Made by a program: the position numbers and the translations under genes | Shown here: positions 45,260 to 57,553 of the stretch, piece after piece | How positions within the stretch are numbered: position 1 is the stretch's first letter | Layout of the letters: every line of letters starts with the position of its first letter | Assembly: GCA_963678705.1 (NCBI GenBank) | Contig: OY783204.1 | Coordinates: 8,129,834-8,193,833, forward strand | Reading direction: 5' to 3' | Source of the DNA: Panorpa germanica | Lineage: Eukaryota; Arthropoda; Insecta; Mecoptera; Panorpidae | DNA: 64,000 bases | The notes under the pieces: generated by a model | The model's database searches: none | What the model saw: the letters and a program-made list of their open reading frames with translations, nothing else | Told to the model about the DNA's origin: nothing

Positions 45260-47041
45260 ATGGAAATAAAGTATAAATCGGGTATAACTAATACAAATGC
45301 AGACGTTTTGTCCCGCATAAATACCGAATTAAATGCAAATATATTATTAACAGAACAAGAAATTGAAGATATCTTAAACGAAGAAGATAATATTATATCA
45401 CCTAATACCATAAAAGATCTTAGAGATATTTTACTAAAGAAAGACAATCCTTCAACCCCTGATATAATTCAGGAAATCGAAAATGAATTACCCAACACAT
45501 TATTAGATTCACCTGAGTTACCTCAACCCGAGGAAAACCCTTCTGGAAGTTTACCTAATGTAACTAATCCGCCAGAAAAACGTAAATTAATTAAAATCAT
45601 ACCTGAAGAAAAGAATCTTATAGATTTCAACGCAAATAACATAGTAGTAACAAAGGAAAACCTCTTTAAAATTAATAATAACGTTGCACATTGTGTTTCT
45701 AAAGACATGGAAATGTCCGCAGGCTTAGCTTTAGATATAAAAAATAAAATTTCTAATTACAATGATTTAAAAGCTCTAGATTCAGAATTGTACGGAGTAT
45801 CTACCTCCCGATTCAATGGTAAAGAAATTTATCACTTAATAACAAAACAGTTTCACTGGCAAAAACCTTCTCACGAAGATTTATTTAAAACATTATTGAA
45901 CTTTCAAATATTATTAAATCTAGACGATTGCGAATCTCTTAGAATACCTCAATTAGGTTGTGGTCAAAATCACTATTTGTTCAAATGAATGAATCAATCC
46001 TACACCTGAACAAATTCCACAGATTCTCAAAGAATATCACGATACCTTCATAGAATATTAGAAAAGCTTAAAATGTTCTATATGTGGAAAACCATGAGAA
46101 AGAATGTAGAAAACTATGTAAAAAGTTGTATACATTGTCAAACTAAAATTAGTAGACAAGCAAAGGAGGCTCCTTTGGAAATAACTACAACTAGTAGAAA
46201 ACCTTTCGAACGGTTAGCACTAGACCTAGTCGGTCCATATAGAAATTTTAACCCAATAAGAGAAAACAAATATATATTGACCATGCACAACGACCTTACT
46301 AAATATTCTGTAGCTATTCCTATTAAACGCAAAACAGCTATAAGTGTCGCCAATGGTCATATAAATAATTTTATTCTAATTTACGGATTACCTGAATCAT
46401 TACTTACAGATCAAGGTACCGAATTCAATAATGATTCAATTAAACAATTATGTAAAATGTTAAAAATAAAACATCTTAAAACCACTGCATATCATCCAGA
46501 AACGAACGGAGCATTAGAAAGAATGCACGCTACGTTATCTGACTTTCTCAAGACAAATTGCTCTGAAAATTCTAAAGATTGGGAAAAATTAATCCCTTAT
46601 TTCACCTTCTCCTATAATACAACACAGCTACCACCCATTCAGCTACCAAGATTACACCTTATGAGTTAATCTTTGGAAAAACTGCAATTGGTATACCTAC
46701 CTCCGTCTATAGGGATACCCATATAGATTCTTACCCTACATATTTAGCAGAACTAAAAACTACCCTTACAGAAATGCAAAGGACAGCTCGTGAACAACTT
46801 ATGAAACCATAATAATCTTACGTTGACAGACAAAACGAGAAAAAAACCAACTCATAAAAAACAATACAGAATAAGAGACTATATATATTTAATCAAATAC
46901 AATACTAACAAACTAGATCCTAAATATACAGGTCCTTTTAAAGTAATCGAAATAATTTCCCCTGTAAATATAAGAACACAAATGCATAAAAAGCAACCCA
47001 TAGTACATATTATTAATACCAAAAAAGCAACCAATAAATAA
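45260..47041 (+). pseudogene. Gypsy-3 integrase region
   Basis: The frame from the RNase H end (SGITNTNADVLSRI) continues through a long acidic linker to 45988. After a break, integrase resumes at 46073 with the second half of the zinc finger (CIHCQTK, about 46129). The catalytic core shows Asp in LDLVGPY (about 46223), Asp in TDQGTEF (about 46406) and Glu in GALERMH (about 46508), an intact D-D-E set. A shift near 46650 breaks the C-terminus, and a last open piece (46823-47041) has YTGPFKVIEIISPVNI, the usual end of gypsy Pol. No LTR or env-like ORF follows. Confidence 0.82.
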
Positions 47042-50000
47042 ATTTGTTGCAGGTTAATCCCGTTATTAAATATATTAAATATATTAAAACGGTACGGCAT
47101 ATTAACTTAATCTGTTTTAAAATTTTAGGAACTGTTTTGCATAACAACAAGCTGGTTATATTCTACAATAAAATAAACTCCAAACAAAGGTAAGTCTGTA
47201 ACTTTTAACGTGTTTATTAAATTTAAAAGTCAGGCTTCTCTATAAAGTAATTCACTCCTGTTTCACGATAGTACTTCTTGTAATCAGAGAATAATATCTT
47301 GTGACTGTCGAGGTAGTGCTGTCAACATTCTAGTCAAGCTAGTTAATGTATCAAGTTCTTTATGCAATTGTAATTTATGAAATAGTTTTCACTATTGTTT
47401 GACATGAAATTTAAAACTTATTTCATTTGAAATATACAAAATGGCGTAATCTTCTATAAACAACGAAACACCAAAAATAAGTAACCAAAGAGTTACAAAA
47501 GTACCAGCGATTCAGCTGAGAAAAAGAAAATATTTAAATGAAATAACCGATGCTTTTATTAATAGTAAATCAAAAAAAAAATAATGAGGACGATCTATAA
47601 TTAAATAAGAAAATAATAATGCTTAACTCCGAAAAAGAACGTAAACTTAAAAAGCTGGAGCAGAGTGAAATGTTATTTAACAAACAAATGGAGATTTTAG
47701 AGCTGGAGAAAAATTGTAAATAGCAACAAAGCAATAAACAAATAATGATATTTTAATTGGAGAAACAAATTAAAGTAGCAGAACTAAACCACCTCCATTA
47801 TGTGTCGGAATCTAATCCGTGTCCAGAGCGAATAGATTTAAAATCGAATTAATATTTGATCAAAAAACGATTTAAATATGCAAGCAATAATATTAATTAA
47901 AGAAAAAAAAAACAATTTCAGAATATTGGATTTGCTACAATCTATAAAAACAATGATATTATTAATAGGTATAGACCTAATAGATCTTGCCCTTAATAGA
48001 ACAATCGCAAGTGCGTATCCTGATACGCTTGTCATGATAAAGTATGAATAAATAAACATCAGTATTAAATTAACGTATACTTAATAAAGTGAATATATAA
48101 AGGTATATATTTGCAAGACCATGTATAGACTGCTCAAAACAAAACAACTCTCTGAAACTGGTTCCGGTTGATATCAAGCTTAAAATGTAAATACAAATTA
48201 GTTATTGATGTCCATGTCCATACATTCAGTACAAACCACTATTTGGAATTGTAAATAAAATTACATAAATCTTGTAAATAGACTAACTGGTCCATTTGGA
48301 TAAAATAGTTTCTCCTCGCAATTAGTGTGATAAATTTCGAGCAGCATTCAGTATTTCACAATCTAACAAATTCCGTTATGTATACCAGATGGAATGAAAT
48401 GCAGTATGTAGCACCAAAAAAAAATATCAACATTATTAATAAAAGGTATTGTTAATTTGAAGAAAGACAGCTGATTATTTATTATCCTGAATTGCAACTT
48501 ATAATTTCAATTGTCACTACGATTAAATTAAAAGGAAACCGGCAATTTTTAAATAATTTTCTTACATTAAGAACAAGTTCTTCAGTTTTTTAAGTTAACA
48601 AACTTAATGACAAAACCTAATGACCTACTCAAACACAAGAGTGCCTTTTATAAGAGTAATTTCTTTAAATATACACATATTCTAATTATTTAACAAAAAT
48701 TAATTGAAATTATTACATTTTAATGTTTTATTTACTTAATTTTTTTAATGTTTCTTTTTTCTTTTTTTAATTTTTCTATATTTTTTTTTAAACTTTCTTT
48801 TTTTTTTATTTTTTCTATTTTTTTTAAAAAAATTTCTACTTTTTAACTTTTTCAATTTTTTTAACTTTTTCTATTTTTTTAATTTTTTCATTTCTTTTCA
48901 TTTTCTTTTTTAATTTTCATTTATATTTAATTTTTTTTAATTTCTTTTTACATTAATTTTTTTCGATTTCTTAATTTTTCTTTAAGTCTTTCTTAATTTG
49001 TATTTCATGTTTTTTCTTTAATATATTGTATTATGTCCAGATGTAGGCAGCCTGAAGTTGTCCGCGGTAAATTGAGGTCTATGTAATGTCGATATAGTTC
49101 GGTTAAATACTTCTTCTTGACATAATTAGTTATTTAATAATCATGAATATTCATTTTCACGTTTGTCCAATTCATTATATTACCACACCTGTACTAATAA
49201 AACACTCTGAGGAACTAGTCAACCCAGTATCAGATCTGCCCATTCAGCAAGGTGACAATATCAGTAATATGTGAAATGTAATTTCAATAAAATATTGTAC
49301 AAATATTTTCTTTGTTATTGTTCTTTTGTAAGATGTTCTTGATAGTGTGAAGGTTGATGTTCTTCTCCATTCTTGCTTGATGCTCTTTGTTTATTTGAAG
49401 ACGATCTTGAATAGTTGAATAGTAGTTATTCTTATTAAATGATTACACAATACTTCCTCTTAACACAAGGAAAATTGTTTAAGGAGCACCGTTGATGGAG
49501 AACCGCCGCACTGCTACATGAAGGAGAGGCGACCACGCCTTCTTTCCATAAAACCCTTTAGATATTCGATTAGCAATGTTATTCGATACTCGGGCATATT
49601 GGAATTGCAGTATTGATCGATTGATATTGAATTCTATACACGACATGACATTTCATATAGCGCACACGTTATAAGTAGATATTGGTTTGTTAGATCGAGT
49701 CGCTTTCCCAGAATGCGTCAATGTTAGGGCTAACCGGGCGAACACTCCTACGTCGTAGTTAGAATTTTTTAAAGGGTCTTCACATATATCACATCGTGTT
49801 CATTTGTCTGATATTTGTAGGTCACCGATACATTACAGGCAGCCAGCAAACAGTGCATTATGGGTCTCCGGAGATAGATGTGTCAACTAGCTTTAATTAT
49901 AAAGGCTCATACACATTAACATTCAAGCACACTTGGCTGAAGCGGACATTTAGTTTGCTATTTATATTTTCAAAATGACCGTCAACATTAAATCCTCGGA

Positions 50001-51317
50001 AAAAAGTTAGAGAAAGAGTGTAACTTTCTGACACTTCTATTTTCAAATTACCTATTGTCTGCTTTTACCTTCATTGCATGTTATATTTTAAATAAACATT
50101 TTTAATTTACATTTCGACTATCATTTAGTACTCGAACAATTTTGAAAGTATTGTAACATTTTACATAATGGTCCAGGATAGCAATTACTAAGCTTATGAC
50201 AAAAACTTCAATTCGTAATTACATTCAGCCTTTGTATTCGACTCTTCTTTAAGGATAATATAGAACTGAATCTTTTTGGAATAATTTGGACGGTAATGCA
50301 GACTATATTTCTAGCGTACGCTGGTAGATGGCTCTTCAATTCGATTTAAAGTATGACATAAGCCTAATAAATTACCTATGAGGTTTAATCTATCCAAACT
50401 GAACGGTTTTGAATTGAACAAATGTCAAGTGATTGATGCAATTTATGATGGTCCAAACTACTTCCAAATTGTCTATGTACTTCAAATTATCAGATAATTT
50501 TTTTTAAATTTATCAAGTTTTTACATTTCTGCGAAGAAAAGATTCATAATTTGAACCACCATTTAACAATTTTCAATTATCTGTTTGGCTGCATCACTAT
50601 ATAATAATTTCTAACTCAAAAGTTGAGAATATTAAAATGTTCTTAATCTAATCAGTATTAGTCTTTTAACAACAATATACCTTATTTCTTAATTCTTATT
50701 TTCCTCGCATAGTTTCATGTATTGTTGAACTAATGCTTGAACTACACAGCAAAACGTAAATTTAATTGACCAAAAATTCATAATTTGAGAAAACTTCAAC
50801 TTCAATTTATATTTTGTTGTGTAACCCATATAAATGTAAAACAGAATTGTTGTTACCAAAATAATAAAGTACCAGCTGTCTTCATCTTAACTTCAACTTA
50901 TCATTTATTTAAATAAAAATTATTATACCCAAACTTGATGTGTATTTATAATTTAATATATTACTTTGGTGTTTGCCGAGAAGACAGTAACAATCTATGC
51001 AAACGACAGCAACCGGCAACAGTGCAGGAGACGATATTGGACATAATGGAGCAGTACAGATTGTAAATTTTTACTATTTTTTTTTTCTTTATTTAAAGTG
51101 TATTTATCAGTGTACATTACTTATAAGAGTATTCATTTGTTACAAAGTAAATAGTACACATTAACTGCACACAATTATTAGTAAAGTAATTTAATTCTAC
51201 TAATATTATAAGCGTGAAAGTTTGTGAGAATGTATCGCAAAAAGTACTGAACATATCTTAATGAAGCAGACATTTATACATGGTTATGCACAGTACTTTT
51301 TTCTTTAAAATATACTA
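47042..51317. other. Long AT-rich stretch without a supported gene
   Basis: About 4.3 kb with no ORF that I trust. A short coiled-coil-like remnant at about 47617-47720 on plus (SEKERKLKKLEQSEMLFNKQ, then MEILELEKNCK) resembles the C-terminal tail of Myb/SANT-like transposon proteins. A T-rich low-complexity tract occupies 48720-49030. The rest, including the slightly GC-richer part around 49490-49780, shows nothing recognisable by eye. Confidence 0.4.
48720..49030. repeat. T-rich low-complexity tract
   Basis: Many T runs separated by short AA, CTT or ATT interruptions, roughly a TTTTTCTATTTTTTT-like pattern. No clean unit length is visible. It is probably a decayed homopolymer-based microsatellite. 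Confidence 0.8.
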
Positions 51318-52219
51318 CAGGGTGTCCAGAAAGTGTATCGGGTATTTGTTTTCGCGCCATATTCGAAACGGGGCGTCTAAAGGGTGCGGGGAGGGGTTCG
51401 TGGCGTCCGCCATTCTGTGGAGTTTTAGTCACGATGGAACAGTACTCGGGAATACATCGCGCATTTTGCGTACGAGCGTATTATCGTAATGGTGATTCAA
51501 AGTTAACAACGTTAACTGTAAGGTACAATAAAGACCTAGGAGGCTCAAATTTTAATATGAGATAGTCTAGACACTCCTTTATAAAATTTATATAACGTTT
51601 TTATTAGGAGCCTTAAGGGGGCCACACTAGAGCCATGCTTTCAATGGGCAGAAGATAAGTTACATTCAACAATGACATAGCATGCTTACAACGTTAACTA
51701 AAGACCTAGGAGGTGAAATTTTTTGGTCCCAGAGTTGCAGGAGTTTGCAGGTTTCAACTCAAGAACGTGGTTCCAGCAAGATGGGGCCACTTGCCATACC
51801 TCAAATAACTCAATGGAAGTTGTTAACGAGTTATTCCCTAATAAAGTCATTTCGCGAAGGGGTAACATCAACTGGCCTCCCAGAAGCCCCGACCTTAGCC
51901 CGCTTGACTATTTTGCATGGGGATACCTTAAAAGTAAGGTTTATCAAAACAATCCGACGAATCTAACCCAGTTAAAGCAAAACATCAGGTCAGAAATGGC
52001 AGCAATATCGATAGCTATGTGTCAATGTGTTATCACCAATCTTCGTTTCCGTTTAGAAGAGTGCCAGCAACGTAACGGTCATCATTTGGATAACGTCATC
52101 TTTTCCAAATAATTCTCCAATTCATATGCTAATAATAAACAATAAACTTTTTTATTGCATACAAATAATTTTTGTTTCATTGAACTTACAAATACCCGAT
52201 ACCCTTTCTGGACACCGTG
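51318..52219 (+). mobile_element. Rosa-type (DD41D) mariner remnant
   Basis: 902 bp with terminal inverted repeats of about 30 bp (left CAGGGTGTCCAGAAAGTGTA, right on minus CACGGTGTCCAGAAAGGGTA), flanked by TA on both sides (51316-51317 and 52220-52221). The N-terminal helix-turn-helix start is at 51434 (MEQYSGIHRAFCV, AYYRNGDSKLT) but is followed by a deletion and rearranged sequence. The C-terminal catalytic part is open at 51723-52112 with WFQQDGATCHT and WPPRSPDLSPLDYF. Counting from the Asp in QQDG to the Asp in PLDY gives 41 intervening residues, as in the rosa branch of mariner. The first catalytic Asp region is missing, so it cannot transpose itself. Confidence 0.9.
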
Positions 52220-52221
52220 TA

Positions 52222-53439
52222 CTTATGTGTTATATTGTAGGAGCAAGAATAAAGTACCGTAGATTCTACAGAAAATGTATGTTGTATTTGTCAACAAAGC
52301 GAAAATGTAGATGCTCCCAGTACCTTAACTCAAGTAAAGTTAAAATTGATCAAAGTTACTCGTGGACTGTCAAAATTAAAGACGATTTCGATTCACTGAT
52401 AGTAAAAGTGTTTCAGCTGAAATGAATAAAGTTGAGTTATGTGAAAAATAAGAAGATCTTCAAACTCCTCTTTTGATTGGGTTTAAAATTGTTTCATTGG
52501 CACTAAATCATAATTTGGACAAAGAAAAGTTAAACAACATCAAAATTTATCTATTGTTACTTCACATATAACAAAACAGACATTACTTAATGTCGTCAAA
52601 AATATAAGACATGAAGAATGAAAATATCATTCAATATAAATGTGTTTTTAAAACATGAGTAATGACCATTGAACACTTGAGCTACATCAAATGTTTTTTA
52701 ATTAATGTTTACTTATATAGTATTTAGCGCTATAGCGCTATAGTATTTACATTAACTTTTAAAAGAAATACTCATTAACAAAACCCTTTGTTCAAAAGAA
52801 CGTCCAAATAATATTTATATTAGAGCCATATATCAAAACTCAAACGAGTGTCGACGAAGCGGTATTTGGATTTAAAATAAACATAGCTAGAGTTCAAATG
52901 AGATCATATAGTAGAACAAAGACATTTTAAAACTATATAAACCTAGACTCCCCGGGTTAGTCGGTCAGTCAGTCCAGACCCAGTCAAATAGGCAGTCGGC
53001 CCCCAGTAGTTAAAAGACCACGTTACTATGACGCCTTGGTTAAGAAATAGTCAGTTGCCTCGATATACGAGACGTAAAGTTACTAAAGAAATAATAAAGT
53101 AAATTGTCAATTATGCAATAAAGTAAAGAAATGTATTAAATAGTTGAATGTTTAATAAAGAATAATAAGTGTTAATGTATACATTGTTTTAATTGTCAAG
53201 TCCTTAGAATTATCGATCTCGTCGCGTTAAGATAAAGTGATAGTTCGAGAGGTGCAGAGACAACAGAGCCTGCAGAGCAAAAAGTAAGTATACCTAATAT
53301 ATATTGATAATATTATTAGATGAATTTACAAGTCCTGATAGTAAATATAACATCCACAATAAGCTCGGTCATTCAACTCAATGTGATACAGTTCACCATA
53401 AAGGACCCTTTGCAAGAGAGGATTGTGTAATCGCTCTCT
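52222..53439. other. No supported coding gene; possible promoter or LTR-like segment
   Basis: No trusted ORF. At 52937-53290 there is a TATA-like ACTATATAAACC, then a GC-richer stretch, an AATAAAG signal near 53094 and a GTAAGTAT splice-donor-like site at about 53284. This could be a solo LTR or a non-coding first exon, but I cannot decide. GCGCTATAGCGC at about 52728-52739 is a perfect short palindrome. Confidence 0.3.
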
Positions 53440-55110
53440 TAAAATTACAATATAATGAATAATGTTAATATACAACGGATAATATTTGATACTTGGAGTA
53501 TCCAATGTACTCTAAATGCATGGATGCAGTGCATCCATTCCGCCACATGACCTCATCTATTTTGTACTAAGTTTTAGATGCAAGTGATAAATGCTATTTG
53601 GATAACTTTGAAAGGGCAGCACAACCATTGTTAACGATTCATGATATAAAAGTTAAAATGTTCATTGAAAATGCAATATATTCCATTCGACATAACTTAG
53701 AGGATAATATTAATATATAACGAATAATGTTAATATATAATGGATAATGTTAATATATAACGGATAATGTTAATATATAACGGATAATGTTAATATATAA
53801 CGGATAATATTTGATACTTGGGGTATCCAATGTCCCCTAAAAGCATGGATGCAGTGCATCCATTCCGCCACATGACCTTATCTATTTTGTACTAAATTTT
53901 AGATGCAAGTGATAAATGCTATTTGGATAACTTTGAAAGGCTGCACAACCATTGTTAACGATTCATGATATAACAGTTAAAATATCCATTGGAAATGCAA
54001 TATATTCTATTCGACATAACTTAGAGGATAATATTAATATATAACGGATAATGTTAATATATAACGGATAATGTTAATATATAACGGATAATGTTAATAT
54101 ATAACGGATAATGTTAATATATAACTGATAATGTTAATATATAACGGATAATGTTAATATATAACAGATAATATTTGGTACTTGGGGTATCCAATGTCAA
54201 CCATTGTTAACGATTCATGATATAAAAGTTAAAATGTCAATTGGAAATGCAATATATTTCATTCGACATAACTAAAGAGGATAATATTATTATATAACGG
54301 ATAATGTTAATATTTAACAGATAATGTTAATATATAACGGATAATATTATTTCATAACGGATAATGTTAATATATAACGGATAATATTTAATACTTGGGG
54401 TATCCAATGTACTCTAAATGCATGGATGCAGTGCATCCATTTCGCCACATGACATCATCTATTTTGTACTAAATTTTAGATGCAAGTGATAAATTCTATT
54501 TGGATAACTTTGAAAGGGCAGCACAACCATTGTTAACGATTCATGATATTAAAGTTAAAATGTCCATTGGAAATGCAATATATTCCATTCGACATAACTT
54601 AAGAGGATAATATTAATATATAACGGATAATGTTAATATATAACGGATAATGTTAATATATAACGGATAATATTTGATACTTGGGGTATCCAATGTCCCC
54701 TAAAAGCATGGATGCAGTGCATCCATTCCGCCACATGACTTTATCTATTTTGTACTAAATTTTAGATGCAAGTGATAAATGCTATTTGGATAACTTTGAA
54801 AGGCTGCACAACCATTGTTAACGATTCATGATATAAAAGTTAAAATATCCATTGGAAATGCAATATATTCTATTCGACATAACTTAGAGGATAATATTAA
54901 TATATAACGGATAATGTTAATAAATAACGGATAATGTTAATATATAACGGATAATGTTAATATATAACGGATAATGTTAATATATAACTGATAATGTTAA
55001 TATATAACGGATAATGTTAATATATAACAGATAATATTTGGTACTTGGGGTATCCAATGTCCCCTAAAAGCATGGATGCAGTGCATCCATTCCGCCACAT
55101 GACCGCCACA
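53440..55110. repeat. Composite satellite: 20-bp arrays within a longer unit
   Basis: Arrays of a 20-bp unit (ATAACGGATAATGTTAATAT) with variable copy number lie at about 53700-53806, 54013-54175, 54281-54388, 54605-54670 and 54888-55035. Between them a block of about 210-250 bp recurs, starting at ACTTGGGGTATCCAATGT and containing the near-perfect palindrome ATGGATGCA-G-TGCATCCAT. Block starts lie near 53496, 53815, 54180 (internally deleted), 54395, 54678 and 55042. The pieces starting near 53815 and 54678 share private variants, giving a higher-order period of about 860 bp. No ORF. Confidence 0.9.
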
Positions 55111-55144
55111 TAACGAGACTAAACTTGGGCACTAAACATGTTGA

Positions 55145-55480
55145 GTGAGCGGTCGTCATTTTTTCCATCAAAAATATTTTTCGTATGCGCGCATATATTT
55201 GAATCGTCCAGTTCATCTCCAATATGTACATTTTTTATCTTCTATCTAATTCAATACCCAGAATTTCAAAAAATGAAATTAAAGAAAATAATAATTAAAA
55301 GAAAAATACAGATAAACTTAGTGAATATCGCTAGAATGCTTGAAAGCTGTCTCTGCTTTTTAAAAATTTTATGTGACCGGTCATTATTTTTGTTAATTGT
55401 AATATGAGAGCTGCCTCTGCTCTCTAATCATTTTATGTGAGCGGTCGCCATTTTTTCCATCAAAACAAATTGTCGCTACT
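55145..55480 (+). repeat. Imperfect direct repeats upstream of the SANT-like remnant
   Basis: GTGAGCGGTCGTCATTTTTT at 55145 recurs as GTGAGCGGTCGCCATTTTTT at 55437, each followed by CCATCAAAA. A related GTGACCGGTCATTATTTTT lies at about 55371. The stretch before the last two (AAGCTGTCTCTGC and GAGCTGCCTCTGC) is also repeated. These may be sub-terminal repeats of a DNA transposon or decayed promoter elements. Confidence 0.55.
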
Positions 55481-55554
55481 GTTCTGATCCGTAAGTAGAC
55501 CAAGTAGACCTTCTGAAAACCCGGGGTTTAATTTCAAAATTGTCTGTTTAAAAA

Positions 55555-56327
55555 TGAGCGAAGTATATTCTGCGAACTATATAAAGGATGGTGTTGAATA
55601 CATTATTGCAGATACGTACGATGTGCATGTAAAATTACATAATGGTAAGTAGCAATAATATGAAGTACACTTCAATTCCTTAGAAATATCTAATCCTGCT
55701 GTTGAGGATGAAGTAAGTACTCCACAGGCTACTTCACAGGCGGAAATCATTCTACAAGGTTAGATTGCGATATATTTCAAAGCGAATATGAGTTTTAATA
55801 CTTTGCAACTAAGATTTATTTTTATTTGCAGAAACAGAAAGTTTTACGTGGAATCCTAAAAAAACGAAATTATTAGTCACTTCTTATATGGGTATGAAGG
55901 CAAAATTTAAAGACCTAAAATTAAAAAAAAGAATCTGTGAGCAGTTATTGCCAAAATTTTTGAAGAAGAAGGATACAACTTCACTTGTGATATTCTGGAC
56001 AGAAAATTTCGAAATTTAAGGAAAACATATACCACTATAAAAGATAATAAATCCTCCACAGGTAATAGACGTGTAAATTGGGAGCATTTTGCCATGTTTG
56101 AAAATATATTCGAAAGTGACTGTACGGTCTACTTTGGACGTAATATTTCATCATTTAAATTACCAGTTACCCAACCTACTGCAACTGATATAAAGGTGCC
56201 ATCGACGAGCACATCCACAAATTATTTGGTTTCCATGATAATTTACCATGTACATCAGTGTCATCGGGAACAAAACAAAAAGGTGGTAAAAAAACTTGTA
56301 GAAGAACAAATAGAACTTCAAAAATAA
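55555..56327 (+). pseudogene. Myb/SANT-like DNA-binding protein remnant, with introns
   Basis: Starts at ATG 55555 (MSEVYSANYIKDGVEYIIAD). A consensus donor GGTAAGTA at 55645 ends the first exon, and the exon entered by the acceptor TTTATTTGCAG at 55830 encodes a trihelix Myb/SANT-like domain (SFTWNPKKTKLLVTSY, then KLKKRIC). A frameshift near 55940-55960 breaks it, after which the domain continues as EEEGYNFTCDILDRKFRNLR and INWEHFAMFENIF-like text (WEHFAMFENIF, about 56080). Such proteins are encoded by hosts and also by transposons, notably as the second protein of Harbinger elements. A possible middle exon lies at about 55676-55762. The frameshift suggests it is dead. Confidence 0.65.
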
Positions 56328-56670
56328 CATATAAAAATTTTGGAAGTAATTTCGGAAGGTATAATAGTATCTAACCAAATTCAGCAGGAAAGAAATGAGT
56401 TAATAAAACAATTACTTGGGGCCGCTTTTATGGTCTTTTATTTACTTCGGGGTTACGAAACCCCGAGTTAGCTTAGTTCGGTACTTATTTTTGTATCGGG
56501 TTTTATGGTCCAAATTTAATCCCGGGTTAGTTAATACTGAGATAAATAAATAAACCGTAACGTAAACCATTCATTCTAAGGCAAGTGGTACGTAGATTTA
56601 AATATTTATTAAATTGGAATATTTCTTTACATTAGTAAATGTCAGATTCAGTTTAATTATTGTTTTAAAA

Positions 56671-57139
56671 ATGTCTGACAAGAGAACACGTACGTTTAAT
56701 TTCTCTATTGAGGATTGCTAAGCCCTAATAGATGCGGTGGAAAGTTTCAAGCCAATTGTTTTAAACACGAAAACGGATGGAGTCACTTCCAGAATTAAGG
56801 TATGTGCTAATTGTCTAATATTATTGCAAGTATTTTATATAAATAAAGAAAAATAATTACTAGGAGAAGGCTTGGGATGACATTACGGCTATGTTTAATA
56901 CCAGAAGCGGCTTGCAGAGGTCTAAAGAAAACCTCAAACTTAAATTTAAGGCAATAAAAAAGGATGCAAGAAAATTATCAGCAGCAGATAGAAAATCAAT
57001 ATTTGGTACAGGAGGTGGACCGGCAACAAATCCGCAAATGAACAATGTCCTTTACAGAGTTAAAGATTTCATTAAGTTATCGGCTGAGGGTGAAGAAGGT
57101 TTATTAGATTCGGATATTATAAATTTACCAGGTATGTAA
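56671..57139 (+). pseudogene. Second Myb/SANT-like DNA-binding gene, two exons, one stop
   Basis: Exon 1 56671-56799 begins MSDKRTRTFNFSIED and contains a TAA at about 56719 between IEDC and ALIDAVE. A 64-bp intron with GTATGTG donor and TAG acceptor (56800-56863) keeps the frame. Exon 2 runs from 56864 with EKAWDDITAMFNTRSG and LKLKFKAIKKDARK, then the G-T-G-G-G-P block, the layout of the Myb_DNA-bind_5 (zeste-like) family. It ends either at the TAA at 57137-57139 or at a CAG|GTATGT donor at 57131-57132. Only the one stop disrupts it. It is 340 bp from the first SANT-like remnant and is not the same subfamily. Confidence 0.7.
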
Positions 57140-57553
57140 TTTAACTCATGTACTCAATACTTTTATTCTCGATATGATATTTCTATGCATATAAATACGT
57201 GTAATTAATTACTTATTTATTAGATTAATTTCTTACTTATTAGAGAAAAGAATAATTCTGGATTCTAAAATATGCATTCAAATTTTATGTGTTATATAAA
57301 ATAAAAATAATTTTTCCATACAAATATCATCTTATTTATAATTTGCAAGTCTTCTTAATTATAGTTTGAAAACTTGCATTTTTGACATTTGCAAGTGACA
57401 TTTGGTATCAATTTATTGTATAAAATATTTTATTATTTATAAACGTTATTTACACATTTGGTAATTAATATTATATAGTGAGATTATATATCTTCATAAT
57501 ATATTTCATTATTAAAAATTTATGCTTTCCGTTTTTGCTGTCAGAATAGCAAA

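Noticed and set aside
52727-52743. GCGCTATAGCGC palindrome as an operator
   Set aside because: It is a single short palindrome in AT-rich DNA with no gene next to it, so it is not enough evidence for a regulatory site.
53440-55110. CRISPR-like array (short repeats with spacers)
   Set aside because: The 20-mers are directly adjacent with no unique spacers, the blocks between arrays are themselves repeated, and the setting is eukaryotic.
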